A DNA stretch of 64,000 nucleotides from an uncultured Pseudomonadota bacterium (lineage in GTDB: Bacteria > Myxococcota_A > UBA796 > SXON01). The position numbers and the translations under genes are program-made. Numbering within the stretch: position 1 is the first letter of the stretch; every line of letters begins with the position of its first letter. The notes below the pieces were generated by a model. The model saw only the letters and a program-made list of their open reading frames with translations. It did no database searches and was not told the origin of the DNA. Positions 26,249-34,971 of the stretch are shown here, piece after piece. The stretch is taken from the NCBI GenBank assembly GCA_903875225.1, contig CAIQVJ010000089.1, positions 1-64,000 on the forward strand, read 5' to 3'.

Positions 26249-27739
26249 TCAGTACAGGTACGCCTTGCCGGAAAAGGCCCCCCCGTCGTCGTTGTAGATC
26301 GCGCCGATCAGCAGGTCGTCTGTGCCGTCGCCGTCCACGTCGGAGCCCGAGGCGATCGCCCGCCCGAACGCGTCTGCCACCTGCTCGCCGTGAAGGATGG
26401 CGTCGACGCTCGCGAGCAGCGTGCTCCCGCCTGCCCAGGGCCCGAGGTCGACGTACACCGCACCCGCGTCCTGGGCGCCGCGATCACTGGCCGGTGCGCC
26501 GACTGCGAGATCGACGACGCCGTCGCCGTCCACGTCGCCAGTGGCCACGCCAAACGCTGCGAGGTCATCAGGGTGTTCGCCCCTCCACCGATCGGGTTCG
26601 TCCTGCAGCGAGCGGACGTCGTTCGGTGCGCCCGTGAGAGCACCGTGGTGCAGGTAGAGCGTGCCGTTGTCCACGCCGTCCGCCGAGATCATCAGGTCGG
26701 TGTACCCGTCGGCGTCGACGTCGCCCGGGGCGTGGATGGGGCTCCCGGCGTAGCTGTAGGCCGCTGGCCCCACGAGCGAGAGGTCGGCGTCGGTGATCGC
26801 GTGCGTGCCCTCCGGCACCGGGCCGTAGTAGACCACGACCTTCCCCGTCGAAGACCCGTTCTCGTCTGCGCCGCTGGCGCCGAGCGCGATGTCGTCGATG
26901 CCGTCCCCGTTCATGTCGCCGGGCAGCGCCACGGCGTTGCCGACTGCGTCTCCGCCACCAAACTCCCCGTGCATCAACGTCGTCGTCGTCGTGACCGGCA
27001 AGCCGAGGAACGTCGTCGCGACGGTCGAGAGCTGCACCTCCCCGGTCACCGGTCCGGGCACCAGGTACACCTTGCCGCCCCCGGCGCCGCCCGCGTCGCT
27101 GCCGCTCGCCCCGACGAGGTAGTCAGGCACTCCATCGCCAGTGAGATCACGCCCGCCGGTGAGCGCGACGCCCGCGTAGTCGCTGCCCATCTCGCCGATC
27201 AGGCTGCCGGAGGCGACGTCGGCGAACTGCACCTCGGGGCCCCACACGGCGCCGGGGAGGATCCAGACCCGCCCGGCGTTGCTCCCGTTGGTCCCGTCGC
27301 CGATCGCGCCGACCAGCACGTCCTGGCGACCATCTCCGTCTCCGTCGCCTCCTGCCGCGAGCCCGTACCCGGAGAAGTCGTAGTCCCCGAGCCCGGCCCA
27401 GCACACGTCGGCATCTGCGATGGTGCGGGCGGGCGAGGCCGCGGAGAGCCCGGCCCCCGACCACGCACACACATGGTTGCCGTAGTACGCCGCCACGACG
27501 ACGTCGGGGACGCCGTCGCCATCCACGTCGCCGGGGAGCGTGACGGCGTTCCCCGCGGCGTCGGATGGCCCACCCACGAAGGTGTAGACCGTGTCGTCGG
27601 GGGACCCCGTGTCGGTGTCGGTCCCGGTCTCGCTGGTGTCGAGCGAGTCATCGGGCGCGCCGGAGTCGTCCGCCCCCTTGCGGATGCACCCCGCTGCCAG
27701 CGCGAGGAGCAGCGCGACCGGGCAGCGGCCGACCGTCAC
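26249..27739 (-). CDS. FG-GAP/VCBS repeat lipoprotein
   Basis: A 496-residue lipoprotein starting at GTG 27739, with signal ALLLALAAGC (cysteine about residue 18), then a linker rich in Asp, Thr and Ser. The rest is a seven-bladed-type propeller of FG-GAP repeats, each with calcium-binding loops such as GDVDGDGVPD, GDGDGDGRQD, GDMNGDGIDD, GDVDGDGVVD and GSDVDGDGTDD. This resembles integrin-alpha-like adhesion propellers. It is the last gene of the five-gene operon and overlaps its predecessor as GTGA. Confidence 0.92.
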   Translation of the reverse strand: MTVGRCPVALLLALAAGCIRKGADDSGAPDDSLDTSETGTDTDTGSPDDTVYTFVGGPSDAAGNAVTLPGDVDGDGVPDVVVAAYYGNHVCAWSGAGLSAASPARTIADADVCWAGLGDYDFSGYGLAAGGDGDGDGRQDVLVGAIGDGTNGSNAGRVWILPGAVWGPEVQFADVASGSLIGEMGSDYAGVALTGGRDLTGDGVPDYLVGASGSDAGGAGGGKVYLVPGPVTGEVQLSTVATTFLGLPVTTTTTLMHGEFGGGDAVGNAVALPGDMNGDGIDDIALGASGADENGSSTGKVVVYYGPVPEGTHAITDADLSLVGPAAYSYAGSPIHAPGDVDADGYTDLMISADGVDNGTLYLHHGALTGAPNDVRSLQDEPDRWRGEHPDDLAAFGVATGDVDGDGVVDLAVGAPASDRGAQDAGAVYVDLGPWAGGSTLLASVDAILHGEQVADAFGRAIASGSDVDGDGTDDLLIGAIYNDDGGAFSGKAYLY

Positions 27740-28554
27740 GACTCCTCGGTGCGCTGGATCAGCTGCTCGACGACGTCGCGGTCCACCGCCCCGGGCTCGA
27801 TCACGAGGTACCGCCGGAGGTCACGCGCGGCCTCCTGCGGCCGGGCGAGGTGCAGCAGCAGGAGCGCGCGGTCACGGATCTCCGTCGGCTGCTCGCCGGC
27901 GATGAGCAGGATGCGATCCACGGCCGCGAGCGCCTGGACGTGATCATCCCTGTCGATCCAGAGGTTCTTGAGGTTCGTGAGCATCCGGGCGACGATCGGT
28001 CGGATCCCCACCGGCTGCAGGAACCGACGCGCGGCGTCAACAGCCTCCGGCGGCCCGCCAGGCAACCGGTCCATGAGGTCGCGCGCCTCGCGGACCTGGC
28101 CGCCGTGGAACGGGTCCACGTACACGCAGGCACCGGGCTTCACGATGCAGGCGAGAAAATGTCCGGGAAACCCGACCCCCTCCACCTGCACCCCGAGCCG
28201 ACGCCCGAGCAGGATCCACAGCACGCTCAACAGGATCGGGAGCCCGCTGCGGGTCTCGATGACCTCGTCCAGGTACGAAGCGCCGGGATTCGAGAACACG
28301 CCGGGGTGGCCGCGAAAGCCCAACCGACCCCCGAGGGCTGCGGCAAGCTGAGCCGCGAGACGGTCCGGCGGCGCAGACGGCGTGATGTCGTCCTGCACCT
28401 CCTCGGCGAGACGGTCCAGGGCGGCGGAGACCGCGCCGAAGTCGAGATCGGGCTTTCCGATCGCCGCGACGCCGAGCGTGAGCTCCTCGAGGTCCAGCAC
28501 CTCGTCCGGCGCGCGGGCTGCAAGGGCGAACCGGACGGCGCCCGAGAGCTTCAC
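27736..28554 (-). CDS. SirB1-like transglutaminase/TPR protein
   Basis: A 272-residue protein of the SirB1/transglut_core2 family. The core FSNPGASYLDEVIETRSGLPILLSVLW aligns with the family's N-P-SYLD...R-GIPI pattern. The later GVGFPGHFLACI carries the histidine of the transglutaminase-like triad, but the usual cysteine position in the core is not obvious. A TPR-like C-terminal helix set follows. GTG 28554 overlaps the upstream stop as GTGA. The enzymatic function of SirB1 proteins is not settled. Confidence 0.86.
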   Translation of the reverse strand: MKLSGAVRFALAARAPDEVLDLEELTLGVAAIGKPDLDFGAVSAALDRLAEEVQDDITPSAPPDRLAAQLAAALGGRLGFRGHPGVFSNPGASYLDEVIETRSGLPILLSVLWILLGRRLGVQVEGVGFPGHFLACIVKPGACVYVDPFHGGQVREARDLMDRLPGGPPEAVDAARRFLQPVGIRPIVARMLTNLKNLWIDRDDHVQALAAVDRILLIAGEQPTEIRDRALLLLHLARPQEAARDLRRYLVIEPGAVDRDVVEQLIQRTEES

Positions 28555-29762
28555 GACTGCGCCATCCGACCCGGCAGCGCCGGTGGGAAGGTGGCGAAGG
28601 AGCCGCGCCCCACCTCGATCGGCCTGGCCCCGAGATCCGTGAGGGACCGTACCCACACGCACGGCGGCGCGGAGAGGTCAGCCTGCCCACCACCCGCGGG
28701 GTAGCCGCACCATGTGACCCACTCACCGTCCGGGGAGACGAGCGGGTGGCTCTGCACGAACTGGTCGAAGAAGTGCAACCAGAAGAACAGGTCCCGCGTG
28801 GGCCAGAAGGTGCCGAGCACCGTCTCCGCGCCAGTGGCGAGGTCGATGTGGAGCACGGAGGTGCAGTTCGCGGGAGCATCCACCCGGAACGTGACCAGCG
28901 CCGTTCCTCCCGGCACCCACGTGAAGGCGAGCAGCTCACCCTCGTTGATCCGGCGGGGCGGGTCTGGGAGCAACGGGTCGAACACCTCGAGGCCGCTGTA
29001 GGGCGAGCCTTCACCCCCGGTCGCGAAGGTGAGCGCCGCGAGGTGCGTCGGGCCCGCGGCGAGGGCGACCAGGCCGGGGCGGTCGGCGATCTCGATCTCG
29101 TGCTCCCCATCCGGGGTGCAGCTCACGACGAGCGAGGTACGCACCTCGTCCTCGTCTGCGTTGGCCCGCACCGCCACGAGAGCGCGCCCGGCGACGAACA
29201 CCGGCGCACAGAAGCTGCCCGGCGCCCTGTGGTACAGGTGGTCCTCGTCGTCCCCCCGCGGGTCGCGGATCAGGAGCGAGCCACCCGGTTTGCCGCGCTC
29301 GCCGTGGTGGACCCACAAGCGGGAGCCGTCCGGTGTCCAGTTGAAGAACAGCGGTACGCCCTGTGCGACCTCCTTCACGGTCCCCAGCCGGCTCTCCTGG
29401 ATGAGCCCGAGCCGCAGGTCGTCGTCCACCTGGGTGAGCGCACAGAGAGCATCTCCCGCGGGGTGCCACTGCAGGTAGAGCGGTGCGGCGTCGGGCAGAT
29501 CGGCCCACTCCGTCTGGCGCACACCGTCGGCCGACATGGTCACCACGCGCGCGGGACCGGCTTCGTCGTCGCGGGTGAGCGTGGCGAACGCCGCGATCCA
29601 GGTGCCGTCCGGCGACCACGTGGGCCAGCTCCACGCCTCCTGCGGCGCAGGCACGAGCGTGAAGCTCGGAGGGGCGGTGAGCGGCGTGGTCGTCAGGCGA
29701 CCCTGCTCCCACCCCGACACCACGTGGAGCTGCCGATCGATGCCAACGTAGACCAGGTTCAT
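28551..29762 (-). CDS. WD40-like/TolB-type beta-propeller protein
   Basis: A 403-residue protein with repeated PDG turns typical of TolB/PD40-type propellers (WSPDGTWIAAFA, WHPAGDALCALT, WTPDGSRLWVHH, VSPDGEWVTW). No signal peptide is visible, so it appears cytoplasmic, and no peptidase domain is attached. It overlaps the upstream membrane-protein gene as ATGA and the SirB1-like gene as GTGA. The C-terminal YPAGGGQADLSAPPC is unconserved to my eye. Role within the operon unknown. Confidence 0.83.
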   Translation of the reverse strand: MNLVYVGIDRQLHVVSGWEQGRLTTTPLTAPPSFTLVPAPQEAWSWPTWSPDGTWIAAFATLTRDDEAGPARVVTMSADGVRQTEWADLPDAAPLYLQWHPAGDALCALTQVDDDLRLGLIQESRLGTVKEVAQGVPLFFNWTPDGSRLWVHHGERGKPGGSLLIRDPRGDDEDHLYHRAPGSFCAPVFVAGRALVAVRANADEDEVRTSLVVSCTPDGEHEIEIADRPGLVALAAGPTHLAALTFATGGEGSPYSGLEVFDPLLPDPPRRINEGELLAFTWVPGGTALVTFRVDAPANCTSVLHIDLATGAETVLGTFWPTRDLFFWLHFFDQFVQSHPLVSPDGEWVTWCGYPAGGGQADLSAPPCVWVRSLTDLGARPIEVGRGSFATFPPALPGRMAQS

Positions 29763-30175
29763 CCGAACGCCCGATAATAGAGCCACGAGACCACCAGCGC
29801 AGACACCACGGGGGTCACGAGCCCCGCACGCGGGGACGCATGGACGTCCGCCAGCCCCTTCGGCCGCTGCGCTCGCTCGCTGGCAAGCTCGGTCCGAAAG
29901 GCGTCGGGCAGTTGCTGCAGCCGCGCGAGCTCACGCATCGCGTGCACGGCCGTGTCGTTGTTGGTGCCGAACGCAGACAACGACGACAGCAGGCTCGCGA
30001 CGCACACCACCAGGTGCCCCGGAGGTGCGAGGCCCAGGACCACGCGCGTGACCACCGCGAGGACTGCCGGACAGGCGACCGTGAACAGCGCCACGCCCAC
30101 CCAGCGCAGCCGGGCGTGAAGGTGGAGTCGGCTCGTGAGGACCTGCGAGCCCTCGCTGACGGCGTGCGGGCTCAT
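29759..30175 (-). CDS. Small membrane protein
   Basis: A 138-residue protein with hydrophobic segments at about residues 25-45, 50-70 and 117-136, with a charged helical stretch between the second and third (RELARLQQLPDAFRTELASERAQRPKG). No family recognised. The ATG overlaps the tetR stop as ATGA and its own stop overlaps the propeller gene's ATG. It may anchor the propeller protein to the membrane, which is inference from gene order. Confidence 0.75.
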   Translation of the reverse strand: MSPHAVSEGSQVLTSRLHLHARLRWVGVALFTVACPAVLAVVTRVVLGLAPPGHLVVCVASLLSSLSAFGTNNDTAVHAMRELARLQQLPDAFRTELASERAQRPKGLADVHASPRAGLVTPVVSALVVSWLYYRAFG

Positions 30176-30780
30176 GGGCGCCCGGGCAGGAGCCCGAAGA
30201 GCAAGAGCCGGATGCCATCGCTGGTGAGGCGCTCGACGTCGGGCCGCGCGCCGACAGCGCTCTGCCCGGCGAGCCCGTCGATGATCGCCTTCAACATCTG
30301 GGCGACGGCCAGGGGGTCGTAGGTGGCGAAGTGGCCCTGGTCCATGCCCTGCTTGATCACCGCCGCGATGCGCTCCACAAAGCGCGTGTGGATGCCGTTC
30401 ACGCGCTTGCGGATGCTCTCGTCACGGATGGCCATCTCGCTCATCAACAGGAAGAACCGGGGAGGGGTCTTGAGTCCGGCGAAGTAGTCCAGGTACTTCT
30501 TTCCGAGATCGATGAGCTTGATCTCGGGGGGACGGGAGTCGCGATCGGCCTCCTCGAGGAAGCTCACCGTGATCGCGTGCTCCTCCTCCACGAGGGCGTC
30601 GAAGATGGAGCGCTTGGAGTCGAAGTAGAAGTACACCGCGCCCTTCGACAGGTGGGCGCGCTTGGCGACATCTTCCACCCGGGCCGCGAGGTACCCATGG
30701 TCGATGAAAACAGCGCGCGCCGCCCTGAGGATCTGGGCCCGACGCTCGGTTTCGGACTGGTGGCGTGTCACCCGCGTCAT
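30172..30780 (-). CDS. TetR/AcrR-family transcriptional regulator
   Basis: A 202-residue TetR-type repressor. The N-terminal helix-turn-helix is clear (RRAQILRAARAVFIDHGYLAARVEDVAKRAHLSKGAVYFYFDSK, about residues 13-56). The rest is an all-helical ligand-binding domain. It is the first gene of the five-gene operon 30780-26249 and would be expected to autoregulate it from the 137-base gap before gene 30918. I found no clear inverted repeat in that gap. Confidence 0.94.
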   Translation of the reverse strand: MTRVTRHQSETERRAQILRAARAVFIDHGYLAARVEDVAKRAHLSKGAVYFYFDSKRSIFDALVEEEHAITVSFLEEADRDSRPPEIKLIDLGKKYLDYFAGLKTPPRFFLLMSEMAIRDESIRKRVNGIHTRFVERIAAVIKQGMDQGHFATYDPLAVAQMLKAIIDGLAGQSAVGARPDVERLTSDGIRLLLFGLLPGRP

Positions 30781-30917
30781 CTATCTGGCCGGACCCGCCC
30801 GGGACAGGCTGCCGGGGGTTTGTCGGCCGGTCGGCGGCGGGGCCCATTCCGCGTTCGGGGCCCGAAAGGCCGCCATCCCTCGCCGGGATGAGCTAAGATC
30901 GGCGCAGCGGAGTTCCC

Positions 30918-31490
30918 ATGTCCCTGCTTCTCCTCGCGCTCGTAGCCTGCACCTCCAAGGAGGCCGACGACACCTCGCCCACCGCGGATGCCGACACGGA
31001 CACCGACACCGACGCCGACTCCGATGCGGACACCGACGCCGATACCGACACCGATGTCCCCGACACCGGCGCCATCGAGCTCCCCGCGAGCCCGCTCCCG
31101 ATCGACCTCACGCTCACCGGATCCGCCACCGGGACCGCGCACTTCGACCGGATCGTGTGCTCCTACCCGCCGAACCACCAGCTCCAGCTCACCTACTCCG
31201 ACTCCAACAATTCGTACACGTGGGCGATGCGCGCGTTCATCCGCGAGACGTTCACCGGCGACGGGACCTACTCGACGAACGTGCAGGTCCAGCTGCTCGA
31301 AGACTTCAGCGGTGGCCGGTACTATGCGGCGAGCTCGGCAGACGGCACCGCTGTGGCCGTGACCGTCGACGGGTTCGGCGCCAACGGGGCCTACGGGAGC
31401 ATCACCACCGCGCCGCTCACCGGGGACGCCGGGGACGTGACGCTGGCTCCGCAGCCGATCCCCTTCTGGTGCGACGCGATCGACTCATGA
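30918..31490 (+). CDS. Lipoprotein with Asp/Thr repeat linker
   Basis: A 190-residue predicted lipoprotein with the short signal MSLLLLALVAC (cysteine at residue 11) then TSKEADD. Residues 20-48 are a simple DADTD/DTDSD linker encoded by a near-repetitive tract. A beta-rich domain of about 130 residues follows, with no family I recognise. The linker probably spaces the domain from the membrane. The stop overlaps the ATG of the 40-residue protein (ATGA). Confidence 0.82.
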   Translation: MSLLLLALVACTSKEADDTSPTADADTDTDTDADSDADTDADTDTDVPDTGAIELPASPLPIDLTLTGSATGTAHFDRIVCSYPPNHQLQLTYSDSNNSYTWAMRAFIRETFTGDGTYSTNVQVQLLEDFSGGRYYAASSADGTAVAVTVDGFGANGAYGSITTAPLTGDAGDVTLAPQPIPFWCDAIDS

Positions 31491-31609
31491 CAGCGCCTCC
31501 GATGGTCATCGGCCCGAGCGAAATCGGCGCATTCATCCTTGCGAATGCCATAATCATCTTCTTCTGTGCGCCCCGGCTGTTCCTGGACATGAAGCGCTGG
31601 ATGAGCTGA
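31487..31609 (+). CDS. 40-residue membrane microprotein
   Basis: A short ORF missing from the track as an independent entry: 40 residues with one hydrophobic helix (IGAFILANAIIIFFCAPRLF) and a basic C-terminus (DMKRWMS). The ATG overlaps the lipoprotein stop as ATGA, the same coupling used throughout this chromosome, which argues for real translation. No family recognised. It could be a small subunit or regulator of the lipoprotein; alternatively the second ATG (31502) is used. Confidence 0.5.
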   Translation: MTAPPMVIGPSEIGAFILANAIIIFFCAPRLFLDMKRWMS

Positions 31610-31627
31610 CGACCAGGGGCGGGAGGC

Positions 31628-32920
31628 CTACCGAGTCCGACACAGGCGCTTGTCCCACCACGCGAGGCGCTCGCGGATGGTCTTCTCGTTGGCGATCTCG
31701 GCCGGCTCGTAGAAGCGGACGCTGACCAGGTCATCGGGGAGATACTGCGCATCGACGATGTGGTCCGGAAAATCGTGGGGGTACTGGTAGCCGGCGGCGT
31801 TGCCCTGCGCCTTGTGAAGGCCGGTCGGCGCGTTCCGGAGGTGGAGCGGAACAGGTAGCGCTCCGCTCCGCTCCACCTCGGCGATGGCAGAGTTGATCGC
31901 CTTGTACGAGGCGTTGCTCTTTGGAGCGGTGGCGAGGAAGGTGCAGGCCTGGGCGAGCAGGATCCGCGCCTCGGGCATGCCGATCTTCGAGACGCCCTCC
32001 ATCACGTCGATCGCCACGCCGATGGCGCGGGGCTCTGCGTTCCCGATGTCCTCGGAGGCGAAGATCACCATGCGCCGCGCGATGAACATCGGGTCCTCGC
32101 CGCCCGCGATCAGCCGCGCCATCCAGTACACCGAGGCGTGGGGATCGCTCCCCCGCATCGACTTGATGAAGGCGCTGACGACGTCGTAGTGGGCATCGCC
32201 GTCCCGGTCGTGCAGGATGCTCACGCCCAACGACGCCAGGGTCTCGCACCTCAGCTCGAAGTTGCAGGCGGGGCCGTCGGTGCGGTCCGCGAGGCGCTCG
32301 AGCACGCCCAGGGCCCGGCGCGCATCGCCGTCGGAGGCGCGGATGATCGCGTCCAGGAGGCCATCCTCGAGCGTCCACCGCCCCGCGAGCCCCGCCTCCG
32401 AGTCGAGCGCCCGAGTCAGGAGCGCCCGGAGCGCGGGGACGTCCAGGGCGCGGAGCGTGAGCACCTCCGCGCGGGATCGCAGCGCCGGGATCAAGTGAAA
32501 CGCGGGGTTTTCGGTCGTCGCGCCGAGCAGCACCACGCGGCCCGACTCCACGTGCGGCAGCAACGCATCCTGCTGGGCCTTGTTCCAGCGGTGGATCTCG
32601 TCCACGAAGAGCGCGAGCGGGCGCGGATCTGCGGCGTCCAGCAGCCCCGGGGGCCGGTCGAGGAGCGCCTTGAGCTCCTTCACCCCGTCGAGCACCGCGG
32701 AGAGCGCCTCCAGGCGGTACCCCACGTGCGCCACGAGCGCCCGGGCGAGCGTGGTCTTGCCGGTGCCGGGCGGCCCCCACAGGATCACCGATCGAAGCTG
32801 CGAGTTGTCCAGCGCCCTGCGCAGCGGCGTGCCGGGTCCGAACAGGTGCTCCTGCCCCACGACGCCGTCGAGCGTGCCCGGCCGCATGCGGTCCGCGAGG
32901 GGAGGCGTGATCGGTGCCAT
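31628..32920 (-). CDS. rarA: Replication-associated recombination ATPase RarA
   Basis: A 430-residue AAA+ ATPase of the RarA/MgsA/WRNIP1 family acting at stalled forks. Walker A is GPPGTGKTT (residues 49-57) and Walker B is LFVDEIHRW (near residue 105). The sensor segment ATTENPAFHL and the C-terminal tetramerisation region (YQYPHDFPDHIVDAQYLPDDL) follow. Length matches the family. It is divergent from the biotin carboxylase operon. Confidence 0.96.
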   Translation of the reverse strand: MAPITPPLADRMRPGTLDGVVGQEHLFGPGTPLRRALDNSQLRSVILWGPPGTGKTTLARALVAHVGYRLEALSAVLDGVKELKALLDRPPGLLDAADPRPLALFVDEIHRWNKAQQDALLPHVESGRVVLLGATTENPAFHLIPALRSRAEVLTLRALDVPALRALLTRALDSEAGLAGRWTLEDGLLDAIIRASDGDARRALGVLERLADRTDGPACNFELRCETLASLGVSILHDRDGDAHYDVVSAFIKSMRGSDPHASVYWMARLIAGGEDPMFIARRMVIFASEDIGNAEPRAIGVAIDVMEGVSKIGMPEARILLAQACTFLATAPKSNASYKAINSAIAEVERSGALPVPLHLRNAPTGLHKAQGNAAGYQYPHDFPDHIVDAQYLPDDLVSVRFYEPAEIANEKTIRERLAWWDKRLCRTR

Positions 32921-32977
32921 CGGCGCATCCTAAACGCGCCACGCAAGGCGCAGCTACCGCGCAGTGCACATTCGTCG

Positions 32978-33003
32978 CGCAATTCCCCGCGCTGCGAATT
33001 GCG
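32978..33003. promoter_or_regulatory. Inverted repeat between rarA and the carboxylase operon
   Basis: CGCAATTC (32978-32985) and GAATTGCG (32996-33003) are perfect 8-base arms with a 10-base spacer, 34 bases before the carboxylase ATG. In a GC-rich genome these AT-containing arms stand out. This is a candidate operator for a dimeric repressor; which one is unknown. Confidence 0.5.
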
Positions 33004-33037
33004 GATGCCGCCGGTGCGTGGTGCGCTACGTTGGGGC

Positions 33038-34492
33038 ATGACCTTGCTGATCGCAAATCGCGGGGAGATCGCCGTGCGGATCGCCCGCACCGCGCGCGAG
33101 ATGGGCATCCGCACAGTCGCAGTGCACTCGGACGTCGACAGCACGGCGATGCACGTGCTCGCGTGCGACGAGGCCGTGTGCATCGGCGGCCCCGCCCCCG
33201 CGCAGTCCTACCTGGACGGCGCCGCGATCCTCGCAGCCGCGCGGGCCACGGGCACGACGATGATCCACCCCGGGTACGGCTTCCTCTCCGAGAACGCAGA
33301 TTTTGCAGAGGCGGTGGAGACTGCCGGCCTGACCTGGGTGGGGCCCACTCCGGAGTCGATGCGCGCGCTCGGGGGAAAGCTCCCGGCCCGGGCTCACGCG
33401 GTGGCGCTGGGGATCCCGGTGCTGCCCGGCGCGACTCCGGATCCCGCCGGGGATCTCGATTCCCAGGTCGCCACGCTCCATGCGCTCGGGCTCCCGCTCC
33501 TGATCAAGGCTTCGGCCGGCGGTGGCGGACGGGGGATGCGACGCGTGAACGCACCGGGTGAGCTGGAGTCCAGCCTGCTCTCCGCGCGGGCCGAGGCGCT
33601 CGGCGCGTTCGGGGACTCGACGGTCTACGCCGAGCGCCTCGTGGCGAAGCCCCGCCACATCGAGGTCCAGGTGCTGGGGGACGGCTTGGGGGGCGTGCGG
33701 GTGTACGGCGAGCGCGACTGTTCCATCCAGCGGCGGCACCAGAAGCTGATCGAGGAGTCCCCGGCCATCGGCGATGCCCTCGCGGGGCTGCGCCCGACGT
33801 TGCACGAGTACGCCCGCTCGCTCGCCGCCAGCGTGCGGTACCGCAGCGCGGGCACCGTGGAGTTCCTGTGGGATGGCCAGCAGGTGTGGTTCCTCGAGGT
33901 GAACGCCCGGCTGCAGGTGGAGCACCCGGTCACCGAGCTGGTGTTCAGCGTCGACCTGGTGCGCGCCCAGCTGGAGATCGCGATGGGCGGGGGGCTCCCG
34001 GGGCACGCGGAGCCGCGCGGCCACGCGATCGAGTGCCGGATCGTCGCCGAAGACCCGGCGCGGGGCTACCTGCCCTCGCCGGGGACCCTGGGGCAGGTGA
34101 CCTGGCCGACCGGTCCGGGGGTGCGGGTAGACGCCGGCGTGCGCTCGGGGGATGTCGTGAGCCCCCACTACGACGCGCTGCTGGCCAAGATCATCGTGCA
34201 CGCCTCCACGCGCGAGGCGGCGCGGCAGCGGATGATCCGCGCGCTGGACGAGACCTTCGTCTCCGGAATCGCGACCACCGCCGAGCGCCTCGGCGACGTG
34301 CTCAGGAGCGAGGTGTGGACCGCGGGCGCTCACTCCACCTTGAGCCTCGACGGCATCCCACCGCGGCCGGAGCCCGACCCCGCCTGGGTGCTGGCTGCGA
34401 TGGCGTTCGCCGAGCCGGCCGGCAGGCAGGGAACGGGCGCGGGCGCCGGCGAGGTCGCGGGGCCATGGCAGACCATCGGGAGGTGGCCATGA
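33038..34492 (+). CDS. Biotin carboxylase subunit of an acyl-CoA carboxylase
   Basis: A 484-residue ATP-grasp biotin carboxylase that carboxylates biotin on a carrier protein. Features: N-terminal LLIANRGEIAVRIARTAREMGI, GYGFLSENADFAEA, the glycine-rich ASAGGGGRGMRRV, ERDCSIQRRHQKLIEESPA, and the catalytic EVNARLQVEHPVTE. ATG 33038 is chosen; the track ORF from 32138 runs back through rarA. It overlaps the carrier gene as ATGA. Together they equal the single alpha-chain of propionyl-, methylcrotonyl- or geranyl-CoA carboxylases, here split. Confidence 0.93.
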   Translation: MTLLIANRGEIAVRIARTAREMGIRTVAVHSDVDSTAMHVLACDEAVCIGGPAPAQSYLDGAAILAAARATGTTMIHPGYGFLSENADFAEAVETAGLTWVGPTPESMRALGGKLPARAHAVALGIPVLPGATPDPAGDLDSQVATLHALGLPLLIKASAGGGGRGMRRVNAPGELESSLLSARAEALGAFGDSTVYAERLVAKPRHIEVQVLGDGLGGVRVYGERDCSIQRRHQKLIEESPAIGDALAGLRPTLHEYARSLAASVRYRSAGTVEFLWDGQQVWFLEVNARLQVEHPVTELVFSVDLVRAQLEIAMGGGLPGHAEPRGHAIECRIVAEDPARGYLPSPGTLGQVTWPTGPGVRVDAGVRSGDVVSPHYDALLAKIIVHASTREAARQRMIRALDETFVSGIATTAERLGDVLRSEVWTAGAHSTLSLDGIPPRPEPDPAWVLAAMAFAEPAGRQGTGAGAGEVAGPWQTIGRWP

Positions 34493-34971
34493 AGGCGTGG
34501 ACGATCGCGGGCGCTGCCGACGAGCAGCGGGTGAACGCCGACGTCAAGCGCGTCGGGGACGAGGTGACCGTCACGATCGACGGGGTGGCGCGCACGTTCA
34601 CCGCCGTGCACGGTGGTCCGACGTGGCGGCTCACCGAGGCGGGCATACACCGACATGTGCTCGTCCAGGAGGCGGGCAGCGGCGCGGAGGTGGTGATCGA
34701 CGGCCGCAGGCGAGTGGTCACACCCGCTCGGCCGGGCGCCGCGAAGGTCGCGCCGATCGTGACTCCGCCGATGCCGGCGACGGTGTCGAGGCTGCTGGTG
34801 ATCGAGGGCGCCGTGGTGAGTGAGGGGGACGCGCTGGTGGCCGTGATGGCGATGAAGATGGAAGTGACCCTGCGCGCGCCGCGAGCGGGCGTGGCGCACG
34901 TGAAGGTCGCGGTGGGCGACAAGGTCATGCCCGGAGACGTGCTCGTTGACGTGATCCCGGAGGGCGGATGA
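34489..34971 (+). CDS. Biotin carboxyl carrier protein
   Basis: A 160-residue carrier with an N-terminal beta-rich region (residues 1-80), a short Pro/Ala hinge and a C-terminal biotinyl domain. The biotinylated lysine is K123 in AMKMEV. The N-terminal part resembles the BT-like domain that joins carrier to partner in acyl-CoA carboxylase alpha-chains rather than AccB. ATG 34489 is preceded by GGAGGTGG and overlaps the upstream TGA. BirA at 3834 should biotinylate it. Confidence 0.9.
   Translation: MKAWTIAGAADEQRVNADVKRVGDEVTVTIDGVARTFTAVHGGPTWRLTEAGIHRHVLVQEAGSGAEVVIDGRRRVVTPARPGAAKVAPIVTPPMPATVSRLLVIEGAVVSEGDALVAVMAMKMEVTLRAPRAGVAHVKVAVGDKVMPGDVLVDVIPEGG

Noticed and set aside
30985-31075. 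CRISPR or transposon-end reading of the repetitive tract
   Set aside because: The repeats are in frame and encode the DADTD linker of a lipoprotein.
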